In this document: positions 7,791-15,680 of the stretch, one piece after another
Position numbering within the stretch: the first letter of the stretch is position 1
How the letters are laid out: each line of letters opens with the position of its first letter
From: Sideroxydans sp.
GTDB lineage: Bacteria > Pseudomonadota > Gammaproteobacteria > Burkholderiales > Gallionellaceae
NCBI GenBank assembly: GCA_027310725.1
Contig: DAIDAG010000040.1
Coordinates: 1-64,000, forward strand
Length of the DNA: 64,000 nucleotides
Direction: 5' to 3'
The notes under the pieces: model-generated
Seen by the model: the letters and a program-made list of their open reading frames with translations, nothing else
What the model was told of the DNA's origin: nothing
The model's database searches: none
Made by a program: the position numbers and the translations under genes

Positions 7791-8765
7791 TCAGACTTTT
7801 GATAAATAGCCCGCAAGACGCGCCAATGTTTGATGTCCGCCTTCAATCGCACCATATTTCTCCACCACCATGTTGCGTGCTTCCGCTGTAGGGAAGACCA
7901 GATGTATGGTCACTTTGGTTTGTCCATCCACCACCTCGAACGTCCATGTCGCATCAAAATTCGCGTTCGGGTCGCCCTTATATGTGCCTCCATTGCATAA
8001 CTCGATGCGTTCAGGTTCAACGATGGCAGTGAACACACTCTTGTTCGGATAGTCCGTACCGTCTGGTCCGTGCATGATGTGCTTCCACACCCCACCCACG
8101 CGAAAATCCATTTTCTCCAGCGTGTTGGTAAAACCATTCGGTCCCCACCAATGCACAACATGCTCAGGCTTGGTCATCGCCTCCCATACCAGTTCGCGCG
8201 GGGCGTCGAAGACGCGACTGATGACGATCTCTCTGTCCGCTGTGTTCGTTCTTTGTTTTTCCAGATATGCATCGAGTTGCGCGAATGTCCCGCCCCAGCC
8301 TTGTTCCATGCTGTTGAGTGCCGCGTTGAAGGTAGCGCGTTCTTGTTCGGTGGCGTTCCAGGGCGACCAGCGTATGGTGAGCCTGGTCTTGTCTCCCTGT
8401 GCCTCGAATGTCGTGGTGGACAGCATCTCCAGCGGCCAACTGGCCGACAGGGGGTGGCGCGTGATGCCGCCTTGTGCGTCGGAGAACGAGTTGATCAGTA
8501 CCAGTTTCTTCGGGGCCGCAATCTCGCGAAACGTCCACTTTCCCCACATCTCGTGCCCGTCGGGCATACGCATCGCATAGTGGAAGGTGCCGCCGACCCG
8601 CAGGTCAAGCGCGGCGTGGGAGAGGGTGCAGCCCTGCGGGCCGAACCACTGCATCAGTTGTTCGCGTTCAGTCCAGGCCATCCATACTTGTTTGCAGGGG
8701 GCGTTGAAGATACGCGAGATGACGAATTCTTCCTGGTGTGCAGCGGTATTCACGGTTGCGTCCAT
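7791..8765 (-). CDS. Tandem (two-domain) SRPBCC/AHSA1 protein
   Basis: A 324-residue protein made of two consecutive AHSA1 domains. Domain 1 is about residues 12-150 (ISRIFNAPCKQVWMAWTE, QWFGPQG) and domain 2 about 160-322 (ISRVFDAPRELVWEAMTK, HWWGPNG). Most family members have one domain, so this looks like a duplication and fusion. I place the start at the ATG at 8765, seven bases after AAGGAG; an ATG two codons earlier (8771) sits too close to it. The reading frame stays open across the arsR-like gene, but that part is out of frame with arsR and is not coding. Confidence 0.83.
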   Translation of the reverse strand: MDATVNTAAHQEEFVISRIFNAPCKQVWMAWTEREQLMQWFGPQGCTLSHAALDLRVGGTFHYAMRMPDGHEMWGKWTFREIAAPKKLVLINSFSDAQGGITRHPLSASWPLEMLSTTTFEAQGDKTRLTIRWSPWNATEQERATFNAALNSMEQGWGGTFAQLDAYLEKQRTNTADREIVISRVFDAPRELVWEAMTKPEHVVHWWGPNGFTNTLEKMDFRVGGVWKHIMHGPDGTDYPNKSVFTAIVEPERIELCNGGTYKGDPNANFDATWTFEVVDGQTKVTIHLVFPTAEARNMVVEKYGAIEGGHQTLARLAGYLSKV

Positions 8766-8787
8766 GTCCATTCTCCTTGGGTTAGAG

Positions 8788-9156
8788 TCATGCCTTTTTC
8801 TTGTTCTTGCGAACGGTCTTCTTTTCCTGTTCCTGTTTTTGCAGTTCCTGCAGATAGCTGTCCAGCCGGTCGAAGCTCTGTTCCCAGAACTGGCGGTACT
8901 GCTCGATGAAGCTGGCCGCTTCCTGCAGCGGTGCGGCTTCCAGCTTGCACGGGCGCCATTGCGCCTGGCGGCCCTGCGTGATGAGCCCGGCACGCTGCAA
9001 TACCTTGAGATGCTTGGTGACGGCGGGTGGGCTGATCGAGAACGGGGCGGCCAGTTCGGCGACAGATGTTTCACCCAAGGCCAGCCGGGCCAGAATTGCG
9101 CGGCGGGTTGGGTCGGCGAGTGCCGCAAAAGTGCTGCTGAGACGGTCGACTGACAT
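8788..9156 (-). CDS. ArsR-family transcriptional repressor
   Basis: A 123-residue winged-helix repressor: FAALADPTRRAILARLALGE, VAELAAPFSISPPAVTKHLK (recognition helix) and VLQRAGLITQGRQAQWRPCK (wing). A Lys-rich tail follows. No ArsR-type metal-binding cysteine pair is seen, so this is the subgroup that controls AHSA1 genes rather than a metal sensor. It heads the SRPBCC operon. The ATG at 9156 is preferred because a longer frame to 9207 would translate through the operator palindrome at 9175-9198. Confidence 0.87.
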   Translation of the reverse strand: MSVDRLSSTFAALADPTRRAILARLALGETSVAELAAPFSISPPAVTKHLKVLQRAGLITQGRQAQWRPCKLEAAPLQEAASFIEQYRQFWEQSFDRLDSYLQELQKQEQEKKTVRKNKKKA

Positions 9157-9174
9157 TTCCAAGATACCTGATTT

Positions 9175-9198
9175 GTAATTAACCGACTGGTAAATTAC
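9175..9198. promoter_or_regulatory. Operator palindrome of the ArsR-type repressor
   Basis: Inverted arms GTAATTAACC and GGTAAATTAC (one mismatch) separated by GACT. The palindrome ends 19 bp before the arsR-like start codon, where a repressor would block the promoter. The position and symmetry fit autoregulation by the adjacent ArsR-family protein. Confidence 0.6.
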
Positions 9199-9460
9199 TG
9201 CCGCCAACTTATTTCGTCAAGTATTAACATGGCTGACAATAGGGGAAATTCTCTGTGCCCAGAGAAATGGACAAATTGCGATCAATCAAACGTACGAATC
9301 GGCAAGAGACGGATTATTAATACTTAAATACTTTTTTACGAGACAGACCAAGTTATTCAGTTTGCGACATAGCGTTTGACGGCTGATGCCAAGCTGTTAG
9401 CAGCATTCCAAAATGCAGAACAATAGTTGGGCACCAAAAAAATGTTCAACTGTTCCGTTT

Positions 9461-9476
9461 TGTGACAGTTGTCGCA
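9461..9476. promoter_or_regulatory. Possible upstream activator site
   Basis: TGTGACA-GT-TGTCGCA, an inverted repeat with one mismatch, about 90 bp upstream of the sigma-54-like promoter. A related half-site, TGCGACA, is at 9363-9369. Distance and symmetry fit an enhancer for a Fis-type sigma-54 activator; no such activator gene is in the window. Confidence 0.35.
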
Positions 9477-9563
9477 GTTTGGAACGTTATGCAATATGCG
9501 AAAAATTGGCGACTGTTTGTTGAAAGCTTTTTTAAATCAATATATTGATCGGTATATTGGCAT

Positions 9564-9579
9564 TGGCACGTTACTTGAG
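9564..9579 (+). promoter_or_regulatory. Sigma-54-like promoter of the aldehyde dehydrogenase gene
   Basis: TGGCACG-N4-TTGAG agrees with the -24/-12 consensus TGGCACG-N4-TTGCW except that the -12 GC is GA. It lies about 87 bp upstream of the start codon. Alcohol/aldehyde-responsive aldehyde dehydrogenase genes are often sigma-54 controlled, which raises plausibility, but the mismatch falls in a critical base. Confidence 0.35.
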
Positions 9580-9665
9580 ACATAGATATCGCAGCGATAC
9601 ATCGGAAACGATCCTGCAATCGCCAATAGATATCCAATAGATATATTGAACTGAGGAGAAAAAAC

Positions 9666-11186
9666 ATGATTTACGCAGCCCCCGGTGCCGCCGGTGCCAA
9701 GATTTCTTTCAAGAAGCAATACGACAACTTCATCGGCGGCAAGTGGGTTGCCCCGGTCAAAGGCCAATACTTCGACGTCATCACACCGATCACCGGCAAG
9801 CCGTATACCAAGGCTGCACGTTCCGGAGCAGAGGACATCGAATTGGCGCTCGACGCGGCGCATGCCGCTGCCGACAAGTGGGGAAAGACCTCGATTACCG
9901 ACCGCTCCAATGTGCTGTTGAAGATCGCCGATCGCATTGAGGCCAACCTGGAACTGCTGGCTTACGCTGAAACAGTAGACAACGGCAAGGCGATCCGCGA
10001 GACGCTGAACGCCGACATTCCTTTGACCGTCGACCATTTCCGCTATTTTGCCGGCTGTTTGCGTGCCCAGGAAGGAAGCTTGTCAGAGATCAACGAGACA
10101 ACTATCGCCTATCACTACCACGAACCGCTGGGCGTGGTAGGCCAGATCATCCCGTGGAACTTCCCCATCCTGATGGCGGCGTGGAAACTGGCGCCAGCCA
10201 TCGGTGCCGGTAACTGCGTGGTGCTGAAACCTGCCGAGTCCACACCGATCAGCATTTTGATACTGGCAGACCTGATTGCCGACCTGTTGCCGCCCGGTGT
10301 GCTGAACATCGTCAACGGTCTTGGACGCGAAGCAGGTATGCCACTCGCCACGAGCAAACGCATTGCCAAGATCGCCTTTACCGGTTCCACGACCACGGGC
10401 CGCGTTATTGCCCAAGCTGCTGCGAATAATCTGATCCCGGCGACGCTGGAGTTGGGCGGCAAGTCGCCCAACATTTTCTTCGCCGATGTCATGGACAAGG
10501 ATGACGGCTTCCTGGACAAGGCGATCGAAGGCCTCGTGCTGTTTGCCTTCAACCAGGGCGAAGTGTGCACCTGCCCATCGCGCGCACTGATCCATGAATC
10601 CATCTACGACAAGTTCATGGAACGCGTACTCAAGCGTGTCGCGGCTATCAAGCAGGGCAATCCGCTCGATAGCGACACCATGATGGGCGCCCAGGCATCC
10701 AAGGAACAACTGACCAAAATCTTGTCCTACCTCGACCTCGGCAAGCAGGAAGGCGCCAAAGTGCTGGCAGGCGGCGGACAAGCTCACTTGGGCGGCGACC
10801 TGGAAGGCGGATACTACGTGCAGCCGACGTTGTTCAAAGGCCACAACAAGATGCGCATCTTCCAGGAAGAGATATTCGGACCGGTACTGGCAGTGACTAC
10901 CTTCAAGGACGAAGCAGAAGCACTCGCTATCGCCAACGACACCTTGTACGGTCTGGGCGCGGGCGTGTGGAGCCGCAACGGCAACGTGGCCTATCGCATG
11001 GGGCGCGCCATCAAGGCCGGTCGTGTATGGACCAACTGCTACCATGACTACGCAGCCGGTGCAGCATTCGGCGGCTACAAGGAATCCGGCATCGGACGCG
11101 AAACGCACAAGATGATGCTCGACCACTACCAACAAACCAAGAACCTGCTGGTCAGCTATAGCGAGCAGAAGCTGGGCTTCTTCTAA
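9666..11186 (+). CDS. exaC: Aldehyde dehydrogenase, ExaC/AldB type
   Basis: A 506-residue NAD(P)-dependent aldehyde dehydrogenase that oxidises acetaldehyde or similar short aldehydes to acids in the cytoplasm. It contains [12 protein letters not shown] and FTGSTTTG (cofactor binding), [15 protein letters not shown] (general base Glu) and [15 protein letters not shown] (catalytic Cys). The sequence closely follows E. coli AldB and Pseudomonas ExaC over its whole length, including the C-terminal [13 protein letters not shown] and [23 protein letters not shown] precedes the ATG. It is followed by a terminator-like hairpin and a DUF779 gene, a recurrent partner. Confidence 0.93.
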   Translation: MIYAAPGAAGAKISFKKQYDNFIGGKWVAPVKGQYFDVITPITGKPYTKAARSGAEDIELALDAAHAAADKWGKTSITDRSNVLLKIADRIEANLELLAYAETVDNGKAIRETLNADIPLTVDHFRYFAGCLRAQEGSLSEINETTIAYHYHEPLGVVGQIIPWNFPILMAAWKLAPAIGAGNCVVLKPAESTPISILILADLIADLLPPGVLNIVNGLGREAGMPLATSKRIAKIAFTGSTTTGRVIAQAAANNLIPATLELGGKSPNIFFADVMDKDDGFLDKAIEGLVLFAFNQGEVCTCPSRALIHESIYDKFMERVLKRVAAIKQGNPLDSDTMMGAQASKEQLTKILSYLDLGKQEGAKVLAGGGQAHLGGDLEGGYYVQPTLFKGHNKMRIFQEEIFGPVLAVTTFKDEAEALAIANDTLYGLGAGVWSRNGNVAYRMGRAIKAGRVWTNCYHDYAAGAAFGGYKESGIGRETHKMMLDHYQQTKNLLVSYSEQKLGFF

Positions 11187-11223
11187 GCATTACGCTTGAC
11201 TTTGGTTGCGGGCAATTTTATAT

Positions 11224-11249
11224 GGGGCGGGAAACCGCCCCGTTTTTTT
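11224..11249 (+). terminator. Rho-independent terminator between exaC and the DUF779 gene
   Basis: A perfect 7-bp stem GGGGCGG / CCGCCCC with a GAAA tetraloop is followed by G and seven T. It sits 38 bp after the exaC stop and 14 bp before the next start, and it overlaps that gene's leader. It may therefore attenuate rather than separate the two genes. Confidence 0.8.
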
Positions 11250-11262
11250 GGAGATCAAAATC

Positions 11263-11622
11263 ATGGTTGAAAAAGTGATTGCTACTGAAGCCGCACTGGA
11301 GCTCATCGATTTTTTGAAACGCAAACATGGCGAATTGATGTTCCATCAGTCAGGTGGCTGTTGCGACAACAGTGCGGCCAATTGCTATTTGCCGGGTGAA
11401 CTCACTATTGGTGCCGGAGACGAATTTCTGGGCGAGATCGGCGGCTGTCCTTTTTACATCAGCAAATCGCAATATGAGTATTGGAAACACACCCAGCTGA
11501 TCATCGACGTGATCGAGGGGCGCGGCGGCACGTTTTCGCTGGAGGGGCCGGAGGGCAAGGCATTCCATACGAGGTCACGGGTGTTTACCGATGACGAGTG
11601 GGCTGAGTTAACGGCGGAGTGA
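11263..11622 (+). CDS. DUF779-family protein
   Basis: A 119-residue protein of the DUF779 family, commonly encoded beside ExaC-type aldehyde dehydrogenases. It contains HQSGGCCDNSAANCYLPGE and IGGCPFYISKSQYEYWKHTQ, with a conserved CC pair and nearby Cys residues that could bind metal. Function is unknown; genetic linkage suggests help for the dehydrogenase or aldehyde detoxification. The ATG at 11263 has GGAG nine bases upstream; the frame's earlier start falls inside the terminator hairpin region and is rejected. Confidence 0.85.
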   Translation: MVEKVIATEAALELIDFLKRKHGELMFHQSGGCCDNSAANCYLPGELTIGAGDEFLGEIGGCPFYISKSQYEYWKHTQLIIDVIEGRGGTFSLEGPEGKAFHTRSRVFTDDEWAELTAE

Positions 11623-11860
11623 AAGACTGTCGTTTTTTCAAAATGTATTAACTCGAAGATGATCTGACGCGATCTGTCAGATTGCTGCAATGAAATTTGC
11701 TGCTCACGTTCATGCGATTGGAAGTTGAATTGCATGAAGGCGGACTGTGCCGGTTGACAGAAATGAACCCACAAGAGGCATAGCAGTTTCCAAAAGCCGG
11801 CCTAAAATAATTGAACATCACAAAGTCCATTTTCCACCTTCAATCCGGCATCAGATGTCT

Positions 11861-12205
11861 CTAATGACCTTCTTTGCACTGGCTTGGCGAACCCTCATCA
11901 CAACCGCCGAGACATTTTACTTTCCCAGTGGAATCGGTTGCGGCTCCGCCACCTGGTTCCTTCGAGCACCAGACGTGCCCGAATTTGTCTTTCGCGCAAT
12001 ATCCCACCCCGCATTGAACATTCGCAAACTGATCTTTCATTGCCCCACCACCTGCATCGGCACAATATATCTTCCCAAACCGATCGGCTTCGCATTGACC
12101 TTTTCCACACACTACATTTCCGTAAAGATCATTAATGCAGTTGGCATTTGCACCAATAGGCACTGCGAGTGAAGCTAACAGGATGACGCCACGCAACTTC
12201 TTCAT
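11861..12205 (-). CDS. Small secreted cysteine-rich repeat protein
   Basis: A 114-residue protein with a classic signal peptide (MKKLRGVILLASLAVPIGANA, cleavage after about residue 21). The mature part of about 93 residues has ten cysteines arranged in imperfect repeats of the form D.(F/Y)GxVxC followed by GxGxC or similar: DLYGNVVCGKGQC, DRFGKIYC, DQFANVQCGVGYC, DKFGHVWC, DSTGKVKCLGGC. Ten Cys suggests disulfides or metal in the periplasm or outside. I do not recognise the family. AAGGAGG sits five bases before the ATG, so the start is secure. Confidence 0.75.
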   Translation of the reverse strand: MKKLRGVILLASLAVPIGANANCINDLYGNVVCGKGQCEADRFGKIYCADAGGGAMKDQFANVQCGVGYCAKDKFGHVWCSKEPGGGAATDSTGKVKCLGGCDEGSPSQCKEGH

Positions 12206-12511
12206 ATGTGCCTCCTTCTTGTTCTTGTCTTCACGCGATTCCTTCCATGAATTCGATTTAGAGCGCATCCATGTGTTTCCGCTGTTTGGCTGGGTTCGAC
12301 GATCACCCCTAGTTGGCAGACCTCATGATAGCAGCCACCGGAAACATGTATCACCCAACCCATTCAGTCATTCAATTTTTCTCCAATGCTGCCGCCCAAT
12401 TTGCTATAAAGTGCAACGCGATTCACTTGGTGTGCATGTTGGTTAACGGCATTGCCGTCCAGCACTCATATCGGATGTGATAATTTTTGAAGCGACTATC
12501 AGGAGTTTGCC
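12206..12511. other. Divergent promoter region
   Basis: About 300 bases between the minus-strand Cys-rich protein and the plus-strand lipoprotein. Promoters for both must lie here. A short palindrome ACGGCATTGCCGT is near 12447-12459. No supported gene was found. Confidence 0.4.
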
Positions 12512-12841
12512 ATGCAATTTTCAAAAGGAATATTGGCCATCGTTGCCATCGTGCCACTGTTTGCCGGGTTGAGCGGATGTGCAAACAACATCTTCATCGG
12601 GGTTCACGAAGGAGCGGATCAAGTGACACTGGCGGAAGCAAACCAGGTTGCCAGCTGTCAGTCCAAGGGGTCTGTCATCGTGAGCGTCTTTGCCAAATAT
12701 CGAATTGAGAAGGACGTAGAAGCAAATTTGTATCAAATGGCGCGCAATGAGGCTGTTGATGCAGGTGCAGACACGGTCGTGAAGGGTGATTCGTCTGAGT
12801 ACGGCAAGCGAGCTTTCAAGTTGTACAAATGCCGGCCTTGA
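12512..12841 (+). CDS. DUF4156-type lipoprotein
   Basis: A 109-residue lipoprotein. The signal peptide ends in the lipobox LSGC (Cys at residue 23), giving a membrane-anchored mature protein of about 87 residues. The core matches the DUF4156 pattern of conserved envelope lipoproteins (VASCQSKGSVIVSV, YQMARNEAVDAGADTVV). The role is unknown. A GGAG-type site precedes the ATG. It is flanked by gene-poor stretches and appears monocistronic. Confidence 0.8.
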   Translation: MQFSKGILAIVAIVPLFAGLSGCANNIFIGVHEGADQVTLAEANQVASCQSKGSVIVSVFAKYRIEKDVEANLYQMARNEAVDAGADTVVKGDSSEYGKRAFKLYKCRP

Positions 12842-13082
12842 TTTGATTGACGGAGATGACCTGCACATAATTGCCGTCTGCCCGCTGACTGCTGTTCCTG
12901 GCGGATAACTGAAGTCTGTTCCTGGTTTTCGCCGCTGCAAAGAAGCGATTCGCGACTATCCTATGGCCATATGAGTTGAGTTCAGTTGCGTCGCCTGCGA
13001 CTGGCTGGCTTTACCCGAAAACCCGGTTAGACATTCCCCCTCCAAGCCATTAGACTTGCGGCCTTTTTCACAGGCAAGCACC

Positions 13083-14723
13083 ATGTCAGCTGATATAGAA
13101 CAGACACTGAAAGAACCCGCAGCCGTTCCGCGCGACCAGATCTCGCGCGAAGTGGCGCGCCGCCGCACTTTTGGCATCATTTCCCACCCCGACGCGGGCA
13201 AGACCACGCTTACCGAGAAACTGCTGCTGTTCTCCGGCGCGATCCAGCTGGCGGGGGCGGTGAAGGCGCGCAAGAGCGGTCGCCATGCCACCTCCGACTT
13301 CCTCGAGATCGAAAAGCAGCGCGGCATTTCGGTCGCCAGCTCGGTGATGCAGTTCGAATACCGCGACCATGTGGTGAACCTGCTCGACACACCCGGCCAC
13401 CAGGACTTCTCCGAAGATACCTATCGCGTGCTCACCGCCGTGGACTCGGCGCTGATGGTGATCGACGCGGCCAAGGGCGTGGAAGCGCAGACCATCAAGT
13501 TGCTCGATGTGTGCCGCATGCGCGACACGCCCATCATCACTTTCATGAACAAGATGGACCGCGAGGTGCGCGATCCGCTGGAACTGCTGGACGAAGTCGA
13601 GTCGGTACTGAAGATACAGTGCGCGCCCGTAACCTGGCCGGTGGGCATGGGCAAGACCTTCCGCGGCGTGTACCACCTGTTGCGCGACGAGATCCTATTG
13701 TTCACGCCGGGCGAAGAAAAGGCTGACGGTGAAGTTGAGGTTATCAAGGGTATCGATAACCCTATCCTGGCCGAACGCTTTCCGCTGGAGATCGAACAGT
13801 TGAAGATGGAAGTGGAACTGGTGCACGGCGCATCGCACCCGTTCGATCTGCAGCGCTTCCTCGATGGCAAGCAGACGCCGGTGTTCTTCGGTTCCGCCAT
13901 CAACAACTTCGGCGTGCGCGAGATTTTGAATGCGCTGCTGGACTGGGCGCCAGCGCCCATCGCACGCGACGCCACGGCGCGTGTCGTGAACCCCAACGAG
14001 CAGGCATTCTCCGGCTTCGTGTTCAAGATCCAGGCCAACATGGATGCCAACCACCGCGACCGCATCGCGTTCCTGCGCGTGTGTTCCGGCCATTTCGAGC
14101 GCGGCATGAAGATCAAGCATTTGCGCATCGGCCGCGAGATACGGGTATCCAATGTGGTGACCTTCATGGCCTCCAGCCGCGAGCAGGTGGAAGAAGCGTA
14201 TGCAGGCGACATCATCGGCCTGCCCAACCACGGCAACATGCAGATCGGCGACAGCTTCTCCGAGGGCGAGGTATTGCAGTACACCGGCATTCCTTATTTC
14301 GCGCCGGACTTCTTCCGCTCGGTGCGCATTCGCAACCCGATCAAGGTGAAGCAGTTACACAAGGGACTGCAGCAGCTGGGCGAAGAGGGCGCAGTGCAGG
14401 TGTTCAAGCCGGTGGACGGCGGCGATTTGATCCTGGGCGCGGTCGGCATGCTGCAGTTCGACGTGGTGGCCAGCCGTTTGCAGGGCGAATACGGCGTGGA
14501 TGCGATGTTCGAGGGCACCAGCACCACCAGCGCGCGATGGGTGACCTGCGACGACAAGAAGATACTCGCCGATTTCGAGAAGGCGCTGTCGCACAATCTC
14601 GCCATCGATGCGGCCGGCAACCTGGCTTACCTTGCACCGAACAACGTCAACCTGAAACTGACGCAGGAGCGCTGGCCGAAAGTGGTGTTCCATACGACGC
14701 GCGAACATGCGGTCAAGCTGTGA
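13083..14723 (+). CDS. prfC: Peptide chain release factor 3
   Basis: A 546-residue translational GTPase that removes RF1/RF2 from the ribosome after peptide release. The G-domain is intact: G1 [21 protein letters not shown]3 DTPGHQDF, G4 NKMDR, plus the RF3 signature [20 protein letters not shown]. Domains 2 and 3 follow, ending in [14 protein letters not shown] chose the ATG at 13083 from family length; the frame opens nine codons earlier at a TTG. Downstream are two further translation-linked genes (S4 protein and arfB). Confidence 0.97.
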   Translation: MSADIEQTLKEPAAVPRDQISREVARRRTFGIISHPDAGKTTLTEKLLLFSGAIQLAGAVKARKSGRHATSDFLEIEKQRGISVASSVMQFEYRDHVVNLLDTPGHQDFSEDTYRVLTAVDSALMVIDAAKGVEAQTIKLLDVCRMRDTPIITFMNKMDREVRDPLELLDEVESVLKIQCAPVTWPVGMGKTFRGVYHLLRDEILLFTPGEEKADGEVEVIKGIDNPILAERFPLEIEQLKMEVELVHGASHPFDLQRFLDGKQTPVFFGSAINNFGVREILNALLDWAPAPIARDATARVVNPNEQAFSGFVFKIQANMDANHRDRIAFLRVCSGHFERGMKIKHLRIGREIRVSNVVTFMASSREQVEEAYAGDIIGLPNHGNMQIGDSFSEGEVLQYTGIPYFAPDFFRSVRIRNPIKVKQLHKGLQQLGEEGAVQVFKPVDGGDLILGAVGMLQFDVVASRLQGEYGVDAMFEGTSTTSARWVTCDDKKILADFEKALSHNLAIDAAGNLAYLAPNNVNLKLTQERWPKVVFHTTREHAVKL

Positions 14724-14868
14724 ACACCTTCAATAACCTACTGCGCGATTCGATTGCCGCGTTGCGCGGTACTCGCTTCTTCGCCTACCTTCATGGTATG
14801 TCTCGTAGCTCCGTTCCGTGCGCCTTGCACTCGAACCGCTCGCAACGGTTCTTGGAGGTGTTCATCTA

Positions 14869-15084
14869 ATGCAACAAATTGACTTCCATCTGCGCGGAGA
14901 ATTTGTGGAACTGAACCAGCTGCTCAAGCTCACCGGCGTGTGCGACAGCGGCGGGGCGGGCAAGGCGCTGGTTGCAGAGGGTGTCGTTTCGGTCGACGGG
15001 CAGGTGGAATCGCGCAAGACCGCCAAGATCCATGCGGGGCAGGTAGTGACGCTGGGCGATGTGCTGATACAGGTGTTGGGGTGA
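14869..15084 (+). CDS. S4-domain RNA-binding protein (YbcJ-like)
   Basis: A 71-residue protein consisting of little more than one S4 RNA-binding domain: FVELNQLLKLTGVCDSGGAG, ALVAEGVVSVDGQVESRKTAK and GQVVTLGDVLIQV. Such small S4 proteins are thought to bind structured RNA, probably ribosomal. The ATG at 14869 lies 10 bases after GGAGG; the frame upstream to 14818 has no site. It sits between prfC and arfB, so this is a small ribosome-related cluster. Confidence 0.85.
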   Translation: MQQIDFHLRGEFVELNQLLKLTGVCDSGGAGKALVAEGVVSVDGQVESRKTAKIHAGQVVTLGDVLIQVLG

Positions 15085-15104
15085 ATAGGGCTGTTCAGGA
15101 ATAC

Positions 15105-15220
15105 TTCTCCCTTCTCCCGCAGGCGGGAGAAGGGGCGGGGATGAGGGGCTATGCGATGCAAAGAATGAGTTACTACTCAACGCCCCTCACCCTAACCCTC
15201 TCCCGCTTGCGGGAGAGGGA
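15105..15220. repeat. Pair of palindromic REP-like elements
   Basis: Two hairpin units in opposite orientation between the S4 gene and arfB. The first is CTTCTCCCGC-AG-GCGGGAGAAG at 15111-15132, followed by a GGGGCGGGGATGAGGGGC tail. The second is CCCTCTCCCGC-TT-GCGGGAGAGGG at 15196-15219, preceded by the complementary GCCCCTCACCCTAACCC. This is the layout of paired REP/BIME elements. A related unit is inside rlmD at 54126-54163. Confidence 0.75.
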
Positions 15221-15266
15221 ATGTGGCTGTCTTGATGTCCAATTGAAGTTTCCTAAAAATTAGGCC

Positions 15267-15680
15267 ATGTTGTACATCTCCCACAACGTCATCATCCCGG
15301 AACGCGAGATCGAACTGACCGCGGTGCGCGCGCAAGGGGCGGGCGGACAGAACGTGAACAAGGTGTCGAGTGCGGTGCATCTGCGTTTCGATATTTGTGC
15401 AGCGTCGTTGCCGCAGGAGTTAAAGGAACGCCTGCTCCAGCTCAACGACCAGCGCATCACCAAGGACGGCGTGGTCGTCATCAAGGCACAGGAATATCGC
15501 AATCAGGAGCAGAACCGCACTGAAGCATTGCGTCGCCTGAAAGCCCTGCTGCTATCGGTCGCCGTGAAACCGAAACCGCGCGTGGCGACCAGGCCTTCCC
15601 GTAGCGCCAGGAAGAAACGTCTGGAGAGTAAAGTCAGGCGCGGAGAAACCAAAGCGTTGCGCGGCCGGGTGAACGACTAA
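15267..15680 (+). CDS. arfB: Alternative ribosome-rescue factor ArfB (peptidyl-tRNA hydrolase)
   Basis: A 137-residue YaeJ/ArfB protein that rescues ribosomes stalled without a stop codon. It has the release-factor catalytic motif [10 protein letters not shown] (GGQ at 26-28) and the long basic C-terminal tail ([21 protein letters not shown]) that enters the empty mRNA channel. It lacks the stop-codon recognition domains of RF1/RF2. The stop codon overlaps the convergent GGDEF/EAL gene end by four bases. Confidence 0.93.
   Translation: MLYISHNVIIPEREIELTAVRAQGAGGQNVNKVSSAVHLRFDICAASLPQELKERLLQLNDQRITKDGVVVIKAQEYRNQEQNRTEALRRLKALLLSVAVKPKPRVATRPSRSARKKRLESKVRRGETKALRGRVND

Larger units (their letters stand above)
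9199..9665. other. Control region of the aldehyde dehydrogenase gene
   Basis: About 470 bases without a supported gene. They hold a possible enhancer palindrome (9461-9476), inverted GTTCC/GGAAC arms (9452-9456 and 9481-9485), a sigma-54-like promoter (9564-9579) and an 11-bp perfect tandem repeat CCAATAGATAT (9623-9633 and 9634-9644) just before the ribosome site. The segment is markedly AT-rich. Confidence 0.5.

Noticed and set aside
7791-9128. One 445-residue protein joining an N-terminal extension to the AHSA1 domains
   Set aside because: The extension overlaps the arsR-like gene in another frame and is low-complexity Arg/Pro/Ser; the ribosome site at 8772-8778 marks the true start.
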